A stretch of 64,000 bases of DNA, from NCBI GenBank assembly GCA_022823945.1, contig JAJEBK010000053.1, forward strand, positions 124,001 to 188,000, read 5' to 3'. The notes under the pieces are model-generated. The model did not search any database. It saw only the letters and a list, made by a program, of their open reading frames with translations, and was not told the DNA's origin. The position numbers were made by a program, and so were the translations under genes. Shown piece after piece: positions 58,772 through 64,000 of this stretch (its first letter is position 1; each line of letters starts with the position of its first letter). The DNA is from Anaerolineae bacterium. Its GTDB lineage: Bacteria; Chloroflexota; Anaerolineae; Aggregatilineales; Phototrophicaceae.

Positions 58772-60190
58772 ATGGACATTGGGCAGATCATCCTGCAGCA
58801 CATCAACGAGCAGGACGAAGAACTTTCTTATATCGCCAAGCAAATCTGGGACAATCCACAGATCGCTTTGCAAGAAACTTTCGCCTCGCGGCTGCTGGCG
58901 GAAAAACTGGCGGCGGCTGGCTTCGAGCTCAGTTGGGGCGCGGGCGGCATGCCCACGGCTTTCATCGCCGAATGGGGCAGCGGCAGTCCGACGATCGGCT
59001 TCCTGGGCGAATATGATGCCTTGCCCGGCTTGTCGCAGGAGCTTTCCAGCACGAAGTCGCCAATCGAAAACGGCGGACCCGGGCACGGCTGCGGGCACAA
59101 CCTGTACGGCACGGCTTGCCTGGGCGCTGTACTGGCGCTGCAAAATGCCATGCGGGCGCAGGATATCGCGGGCACCATCCGTTTTTATGGCTGCCCGGCC
59201 GAAGAGACCCTGGTCGGCAAGACTTTCATGGCGCGCGATGGCGTCTTTGACGATCTGGACGCCGCCCTCACCTGGCATCCGGGCGATACCAATGTCGTTT
59301 GGAATGGCTCGTCTCTGGCGATGAATTCTTTCCGCGTCAATTTCCATGGCGTGGCTGCCCATGCAGGTGGCTCGCCCTGGCTGGGTCGCAGCGCTCTCGA
59401 TGGCGTCATGCTGATGGATGCCGGCGTCAATTATATGCGCGAGCATGTCCCGCCCGAATCGCGGATTCACAGCGTGGTTACCAGCGGCGGACAAGCGCCC
59501 AATGTCGTGCCGGCCTATGCGCAGGTGTGGTATTTCGTGCGCGCGCCCAAACGGGCACAAGTCGAAGAAATGTATCGCTGGATGCAGGATATCGCCCAGG
59601 GCGCGGCGCTGATGACCGGCACGCGCTGTGAAATCAAGTTTCTGACTGGCTGCTATGATATGCTACCCAACCAGGTAATTTCCGACCTGCTCTATAAAAA
59701 GATGGCGGCGGTGGACGACATGCGATTCACCGAAAAAGAGCGCGACTACGCGCGTGAGCTGCAAGCCAGCTTCCCGTCTGGCTCGGTGCAGCGCGGCTTC
59801 GACTGGATGCAGCGATCCACCAGCCAGGTCTTGGACAGCGCGGACATGGCTGACCCGCTGTGGGAGGGCGTTTATCCCCATTCGCCGACGCCGCCACTGC
59901 TGGGAGGGTCTACCGAAGTCGCCGATGTCAGCTGGATCACGCCGACAGCGCAGATGACTTGCGTATGCTGGCCCCTGGGCACGCCCGGGCACAGTTGGCA
60001 GACTGTCGCATCGACCGGCTCCAGCATCGGCGCAAAAGGCATGCTCCTGGCGGCGAAGACCATGGCGCTGGCTGGCTGCGAATTGCTTATGGACGCCGAT
60101 TTGCTGGCGGCGGCAAAGGCGGAGTTCCTGGTTGCGCGCGGCGATGCGACCTATGTGACGCCGCTGCCGCCCGAAGCCACGCCCAAATGA
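58772..60190 (+). CDS. M20-family amidohydrolase (AbgB-like)
   Basis: 472-aa zinc hydrolase with GFLGEYDALPGLSQ (Asp), GHGCGHNLYGTACLGAV (His/His), YGCPAEETLVGKTFMARDGVFDDLDAALTWHPGD (Glu pair, His), VAAHAGGSPWLGRSALDG and TPGHSWQTVASTGSSIGAKGM. The order and wording fit aminobenzoyl-glutamate and amidohydrolase-type M20D enzymes. No transporter partner is adjacent. RBS GGGGGAC precedes the ATG. Confidence 0.9.
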   Translation: MDIGQIILQHINEQDEELSYIAKQIWDNPQIALQETFASRLLAEKLAAAGFELSWGAGGMPTAFIAEWGSGSPTIGFLGEYDALPGLSQELSSTKSPIENGGPGHGCGHNLYGTACLGAVLALQNAMRAQDIAGTIRFYGCPAEETLVGKTFMARDGVFDDLDAALTWHPGDTNVVWNGSSLAMNSFRVNFHGVAAHAGGSPWLGRSALDGVMLMDAGVNYMREHVPPESRIHSVVTSGGQAPNVVPAYAQVWYFVRAPKRAQVEEMYRWMQDIAQGAALMTGTRCEIKFLTGCYDMLPNQVISDLLYKKMAAVDDMRFTEKERDYARELQASFPSGSVQRGFDWMQRSTSQVLDSADMADPLWEGVYPHSPTPPLLGGSTEVADVSWITPTAQMTCVCWPLGTPGHSWQTVASTGSSIGAKGMLLAAKTMALAGCELLMDADLLAAAKAEFLVARGDATYVTPLPPEATPK

Positions 60191-60334
60191 CCCCCCTCAA
60201 TCCCCCCGACAGGTCAGGGGGAGGCAAATCACGCGCGGATTCTGCCGATCGGTCATGCTTGCTAGCAGACTCTCGGTGCACTCCTACTACTCGGTGTACT
60301 CGGTGGTGAAAAAATAAACTGAGAGGGTTCACGA
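60191..60334. repeat. G/C-run repeat plus partial element-B-like arm
   Basis: 60191-60228 carries CCCCCCTCAATCCCCCCGAC then AGGTCAGGGGGAGGCAAA, a copy of the dispersed repeat. At 60271-60306, CTCTCGGTGCACTCCTACTA and CTCGGTGTACTCGGTGGTGA match the right inner arm of element B, without a left half or target duplication. A truncated or different relative of that element is likely. Confidence 0.5.
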
Positions 60335-61534
60335 ATGCAGCTGCAAAGCACGCCGCAAGGCATCGTCGCTGGCAGCATTCCGCTCTTCGCCGGGCATCCC
60401 GCGCCAGAATTGCTGCCTGTGCGCGGCATCGGACGGGCGCTGGCTGGCTGGGACGAGCGTCCGCCTTTGCGCGCATTCAATTATGGCGACGAACAAGGCG
60501 ATCCAAAGCTGCTGGATTTTCTGCTGGCGCGCCTGAACGACACAGAACAACTGGACATCGGGCACGAGAATCTGATGATCATCCCTGGCTCGACAGGCGG
60601 CGTAGCCATGCTGACGCGCCTGCTGACAAAAGCTGGCGATACTGTATTGGTCGACGCGCCGAGCTACCGCGATGCGTTGCACATCTTCCGCGACCAGGGG
60701 CTTGTGCTGCGCGCCATCCCCATAGATGACGAGGGTCCCAGGCTGGACGCGCTGGCTGCCGAACTGGAACGTCTGACGGCAGTGCAAGTGCGTCCGCGCT
60801 TTTATTATGTCGTGCCCAACTTTCAAAATCCCAGCGGCATCACCGTCAGCGAAGTGCGTCGCCGCGCCATCATCGAGCTGAGCAATCGGCATGGCTTCTG
60901 CATCGTCGAGGATGATGTCTACAGCGATTTGCGCTTTGCTGGCTGTGCTCCACCGAGTTTCTATGCGCTGGCTCGCGGCGAGAATGTCTTGCGCCTGGGC
61001 AGCTTTTCCAAGACATTGGCGCCGGGCTTGCGTCTGGGCTGGCTGGTGGGTGGTTCGCGACAGATCGCCGGGTTTGTTGAAAGCGGCGTGCTGCGCATGG
61101 GTGGCGGGGCGAACCCCTATAGCGCGGCGCTGGTGGCGGAGTATTGTCAAAGCGGCGCATGGCAGGCGCATGTGGACTGGCTGCGCGGGCAATATCGAGA
61201 ACGGCGCGATGTGGCGCTGGCTGCGCTGGCTGAAACTATGCCAGAAGGCGTCAGTTGGACGCGTCCCGCTGGCGGCTACTTCATCTGGCTGCGGCTGCCT
61301 GGCGCGCTGGATGTCGATGCGCTGGAGCGAAGGGCGCAGGCGCAGCAGGTTTATTTCGCCAACGGACGCGGCTTCTTCTCCGAGCCAGCCATGGGCGCGC
61401 ATTTTCTGCGGCTGTCTTACAGCTACCTGTCGCATGACGATTTGCGGGTGGGCATCGGCATCCTGAGCCGATTGATAGAGCGCTTGTCTACCCCCCACGG
61501 TCCCCCCATATCAATGGGGGGAAGCGCTCGTTAG
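60335..61534 (+). CDS. PLP-dependent aminotransferase (LysN/2-aminoadipate transaminase type)
   Basis: 399-aa fold-type I aminotransferase: LMIIPGSTGGVAMLTRLLTKAGDTVLVDAPSY, YYVVPNFQNPSGITVS, IVEDDVYSDLRF, the PLP lysine in LGSFSKTLAPGLRLGW, and RPAGGYFIWLRLPG. This is the MocR/LysN group without the DNA-binding domain. The last 12 codons (STPHGPPISMGGSAR region) run through a dispersed G/C-run repeat at 61488-61521. RBS GAGAGGG lies 8 nt upstream. Substrate unknown. Confidence 0.88.
   Translation: MQLQSTPQGIVAGSIPLFAGHPAPELLPVRGIGRALAGWDERPPLRAFNYGDEQGDPKLLDFLLARLNDTEQLDIGHENLMIIPGSTGGVAMLTRLLTKAGDTVLVDAPSYRDALHIFRDQGLVLRAIPIDDEGPRLDALAAELERLTAVQVRPRFYYVVPNFQNPSGITVSEVRRRAIIELSNRHGFCIVEDDVYSDLRFAGCAPPSFYALARGENVLRLGSFSKTLAPGLRLGWLVGGSRQIAGFVESGVLRMGGGANPYSAALVAEYCQSGAWQAHVDWLRGQYRERRDVALAALAETMPEGVSWTRPAGGYFIWLRLPGALDVDALERRAQAQQVYFANGRGFFSEPAMGAHFLRLSYSYLSHDDLRVGIGILSRLIERLSTPHGPPISMGGSAR
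61488..61521. repeat. G/C-run repeat reaching into the aminotransferase 3' end
   Basis: CTACCCCCCACGGTCCCCCC then ATATCAATGGGGGG is the inverse of the 36811 and 22447 copies. It lies inside the annotated coding end, so the natural stop may originally have been upstream. Confidence 0.5.
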
Positions 61535-61579
61535 TGCGCTTAGCCGTGCCGGACATGCAGCACGCGCGCCGGGGCTTAT

Positions 61580-61652
61580 CAGCGAGGAAAGGACTCGAAC
61601 CTTTAACCTTGTGCTCCAAAGGCACCTGCTCTGCCAATTGAGCTACCTCGCT
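61580..61652 (-). tRNA. tRNA-Gln (anticodon UUG)
   Basis: Read on the minus strand, the 7-bp acceptor stem AGCGAGG/CCTCGCT, D-arm GCTC...GAGC, T-arm AAAGG-TTCGAGT-CCTTT and discriminator G are all present. The anticodon loop is CTTTGGA, giving TTG. The outer pair 27-43 of the anticodon stem is G-A, otherwise pairing is complete. CCA is not encoded. Length 73 nt. Confidence 0.85.
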
Positions 61653-61735
61653 AGATGCTATCGGGTATTGTAGCAAAACGGTCGCCAAGCTCAAGCGTGA
61701 AAACGCCGCGAGGGCGCGACAGTCACGAAACGAAT

Positions 61736-61763
61736 TTGCAGGTCGCCACTTCTGCGCTATAGT
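61736..61763 (+). promoter_or_regulatory. Promoter of the first SH3b/Cys-repeat/HEACH gene
   Basis: TTGCAG (61736-61741), 16 nt, TATAGT (61758-61763). The same sequence, with TTGCCG, is conserved in front of the second paralogue (about 62901-62936), so the promoter was duplicated with the gene and is probably functional in both. Confidence 0.6.
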
Positions 61764-61797
61764 CCACTCGGTATTCGTCACTTGTGGGAGATAATCG

Positions 61798-62841
61798 ATG
61801 CGAGCCAAATGCTTCGCAGTGCTAATCGCATTCTGCATGGTTATCGTCCATGTGTCGGCGCAGCCTTATTCCATTCGCGCCAACCGGGGGCTGAACCTGC
61901 GAGCCGCGCCCAGCCTCAATGCCGACATCGCTGACACTGTGCCATCGGGTAGCATCCTGCAAGTCGTGGGCAATTTTAATCGCTGGCTGAAGATCGACCG
62001 CAATGGCAGGGAAGTTTGGCTGGCGGGTTGGGTGAATTTCAGCCGCGGTGATGAGAGCACCGCAGCGTCAAATCCGCAGCCTGCGAGCGCCGCGTCGGCG
62101 AATGTGGATAATTGCTGCTTTGTCGATCGCCAGTGCAGCAGCGATGCGGAATGGGAAGCCGGTTATTGGGCGTACCAGAACGGGCAATGCGCCGCGCCCG
62201 CCCAGCCCCAGCCAGTGCCGCCCGCGCAACCTGGGTCCAGCGCGCCGTCCACCGTAGACAACTGCTGCCATGTTGATCGGCAGTGCAGCAGCGATGCGGA
62301 ATGGATAAACGGTTTTTGGGCATTTCAGAACAACCAATGCCCATCTTCCACTCAATCTCCCGCGCCAGAATTGTCCAGACCACGCATAGAGGGGTCAGAA
62401 ATCTTTGCCCGCCAGATAAATGCCACGCTCGATTTATTGCAGAACACGACGACGAAGTGGTATGACTATATTATTAGCGGTATGGACCGAATCTTTGAAG
62501 TTCCATCGCTTACCGGTAAGCCTTCTTCATGCATCGGCAACGCGCACTTGCCGATAAAAGCGGCGTCGGCGCACACGGGCTGCACCTTTATCGCTACGAC
62601 TTGCTGGTCGCAACGCATGTGGTGGGTTGGCTTGCTCGCGCACGAAGCCTGCCACATCCACACGTATGAGGCTGGAATCGACTACGCAGCGATGGGCTTG
62701 GATGAGGAAATCGAGTGCGGAAAAATTGGCTACGCCGCCTCGCTTGCGGTTAATCCCGCTTGGACGAGAAGTGTTGTCAAACGTAATCTGAACGCTACTC
62801 GTGTCAGTTTTGGACAGCCAATTATCGTTCCGACCTGTTAG
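61798..62841 (+). CDS. Secreted SH3b / Cys-repeat / HExxH protein (paralogue 1)
   Basis: 347 aa. Signal peptide 1-21 (ends VHVSA), SH3b domain about 22-85 (GLNLRAAPSLNADIADTVPS), then two 29-residue Cys repeats at 103-131 and 153-181, exactly 50 residues apart (VDNCCFVDRQCSSDAEW ... QNGQC). The C-terminal domain carries HEACH at 282-286 (LLAHEACHIHTYE) and downstream acidic residues (LDEEIECGK), a plausible zinc-protease active site. Further Cys pairs suggest disulfides outside the cell. I recognise no described family for the whole protein; peptidase activity is inference from the motif. Confidence 0.7.
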   Translation: MRAKCFAVLIAFCMVIVHVSAQPYSIRANRGLNLRAAPSLNADIADTVPSGSILQVVGNFNRWLKIDRNGREVWLAGWVNFSRGDESTAASNPQPASAASANVDNCCFVDRQCSSDAEWEAGYWAYQNGQCAAPAQPQPVPPAQPGSSAPSTVDNCCHVDRQCSSDAEWINGFWAFQNNQCPSSTQSPAPELSRPRIEGSEIFARQINATLDLLQNTTTKWYDYIISGMDRIFEVPSLTGKPSSCIGNAHLPIKAASAHTGCTFIATTCWSQRMWWVGLLAHEACHIHTYEAGIDYAAMGLDEEIECGKIGYAASLAVNPAWTRSVVKRNLNATRVSFGQPIIVPTC

Positions 62842-62849
62842 AGCAATCG

Positions 62850-62960
62850 GCTTGCGTGAAAACGACGCGAGGGCGCGACAGCCCGACAGTCACGAACCGA
62901 ATTTGCCGGTCGCCACTTCTGCGCTATAGTCCACTCGGTATGCGTCACGGCGAGGTAATC
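62850..62960. repeat. Duplicated upstream region of the second paralogue
   Basis: About 95 bp here match 61693-61783 at roughly 90% (GCGTGAAAACG...GCGAGGGCGCGACAG through TTCTGCGCTATAGTCCACTCGG), including the promoter. Gene and control region were duplicated together. Confidence 0.75.
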
Positions 62961-62961
62961 T

Positions 62962-64000
62962 ATGAAAACCAAACGGTTCGCAATGCTGATCGCGCTCTGT
63001 CTGCTCGTCTCCCATGTGTCGGCGCAGCCTTATTCCATTCGCGCCAACAGAGGCTTGAACCTGCGAGCCGCGCCCAGCCTCACTGCGGACATCGCGGACA
63101 CTGTGCCATCGGGCAGCATTCTGCAAGTCATCGGGCATTCTGGCGAATGGCTGCAGATCGACAGCAATGGCCGGGAAGTTTGGCTGGCGGATTGGGTCAA
63201 TTTCAGCCGCGTTGACAGCAGCGAGCCAACGGAAGCTCAGCAGCCGACAACGCCTGTCGACAACTGCTGTGGCATCGACCGGCAATGCAGCAGCGACCAA
63301 GAATGGACCGATGGCTATTGGGCATTTCAGAATGGTCAATGCCCCGCTCCCGCCCAGCCACAGCCAGTGATGCCCGCGCAACCTGGAGCCAGCGCGCCGG
63401 CAACCGGAGGCAATTGCTGCGACTCTATTTGGGAATGTCGGTATGAAGAGGAAAGGGTGCAGGGCTACTACGCTTTTCAGATAAATCAGTGCGCTGGCCT
63501 CCCCGATTATTCCGCGATCACACTGACGGGCCCCGTGCCCAGGATCGAGGGATCGAGTCGATTTGTGCAACACATAACAGCGGCGCTTAAATTGATGAAG
63601 AGCCTAGCGCCAGCCTGGTACAACTATGTGATAACCGGCATGGACTTAATCGTTGAAGAACACGGTCAGGGTCGCTGCAGGGCCACTGCTAATTATCACG
63701 AAAGAAGAGTCGCCGTGGGGTCTTGCTTTATTGATTTCTCTTCACGGTTTACTGGAGTCATTGAGCATGATCTATCCGGCACGGCTGGGATGCTTGGCCA
63801 TGAGGCTTGCCACATTCATCGACAGGAAGAGGGGTTTGTCTATAATCATTCAACGAGCGGACACGAGGAAGAGATGTGCAAAAAGCTCGGAACGGGCGCA
63901 TCGGTACTCATTGACAGCGCCCTGGCAACTGGTCTTGACCCGAGGCGTGGGACGACCTACTTTGATAAAGACGTAACGTTGAGCTTGCTCAGACAATACT
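62962..64000 (+). CDS. Secreted SH3b / Cys-repeat / HExxH protein (paralogue 2, partial)
   Basis: The frame is open from ATG 62962 to the window end (346 codons), so the end is missing. It repeats the layout of paralogue 1: signal peptide, SH3b (GLNLRAAPSLTADIADTVPS), two Cys repeats at about 99-127 and 150-177 (the second diverged: NCCDSIWECRYEEERVQGYY), and HEACH at 280-284 (MLGHEACHIHRQE) with downstream EEEMCKKLG. Over the first 80 residues identity is high, and it falls in the C-terminal domain where the HEACH core is conserved. That pattern supports a constrained active site. Confidence 0.7.
   Translation, partial: MKTKRFAMLIALCLLVSHVSAQPYSIRANRGLNLRAAPSLTADIADTVPSGSILQVIGHSGEWLQIDSNGREVWLADWVNFSRVDSSEPTEAQQPTTPVDNCCGIDRQCSSDQEWTDGYWAFQNGQCPAPAQPQPVMPAQPGASAPATGGNCCDSIWECRYEEERVQGYYAFQINQCAGLPDYSAITLTGPVPRIEGSSRFVQHITAALKLMKSLAPAWYNYVITGMDLIVEEHGQGRCRATANYHERRVAVGSCFIDFSSRFTGVIEHDLSGTAGMLGHEACHIHRQEEGFVYNHSTSGHEEEMCKKLGTGASVLIDSALATGLDPRRGTTYFDKDVTLSLLRQY

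Noticed and set aside
61580..61652. Reading the tRNA as tRNA-Trp (CCA)
   Set aside because: CCA appears only on the plus strand; the T-arm TTCGA and acceptor orientation place the tRNA on the minus strand, where the anticodon is TTG.

Overview
The window is a dense, roughly 60% GC bacterial chromosome segment with about 57 protein genes (two cut by the window edges), one tRNA gene and several small mobile or repeated elements. The gene set (RadA, AsnRS, Sua5, DegP/HtrA, CbpA-type DnaJ, DtxR, Ppk1, MoaA, SelA, an E1/E2 2-oxoacid dehydrogenase), together with secreted SH3b proteins, a Thr-Pro-rich TPR membrane protein, a conserved 108-aa protein and tandem Cys-repeat SH3b proteins, looks most like Chloroflexota of the Anaerolineae type. 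That placement is inference from gene style, not from a marker search.

Layout. 1-8.6 kb: end of a probable SGNH hydrolase, radA, asnS, sua5, an NmrA-like SDR, a GT4 glycosyltransferase and a TIR/transmembrane/propeller protein. 8.7-17.8 kb: exported 5'-nucleotidase, mobile element A, GNAT, SDR, secreted beta-helix/SH3b protein, DEDDh exonuclease, a stand-alone short structured transcript, GNAT, lipoprotein HtrA and CbpA. 18-23.7 kb, all plus strand: DtxR regulator, Nudix, a response regulator with a fully degenerate receiver, nitrilase-like amidase, SPFH protein and a family VIII-type serine hydrolase. 23.9-29.8 kb: AT-richer SDR, NAL1-like serine peptidase, threonine synthase, moaA, mobile element B and an SDR. 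29.8-38 kb: TPR/TP-rich/SH3b protein, a small conserved protein, an mscS-led three-gene operon ending in a large GT-C-like protein, and a CgeB-like glycosyltransferase. 38-41.4 kb: a pdhABC-like operon without E3. 41.4-43.3 kb: accessory insert with an orphan DGQHR (DndB/DpdB-like) gene behind a consensus promoter, and a 284-bp element with inverted termini that encodes a 31-aa hydrophobic peptide. 43.3-48.3 kb: Transgly_assoc protein, ppk1 and unknown genes, including a 137-bp duplication around a degenerate GIY-YIG-like gene. 48.3-61.5 kb: exonuclease III, a run of amidohydrolase, peptidase and aldehyde dehydrogenase genes, a DUF4411 PIN / ImmA module, cyclophilin, selA and an aminotransferase. 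61.6-64 kb: tRNA-Gln(UUG) and two tandem secreted SH3b/Cys-repeat/HEACH proteins, the second cut by the window end.

The most interesting items are the autonomous short RNA at 14.87-15.08 kb, two related MITE-like elements each with 11-bp target duplications, the DGQHR/inverted-repeat insert at 41.4-43.3 kb, and the tandem SH3b/Cys-repeat/HEACH proteins, which look like uncharacterised secreted zinc peptidases. No CRISPR array, rRNA gene, complete insertion sequence or prophage was seen.
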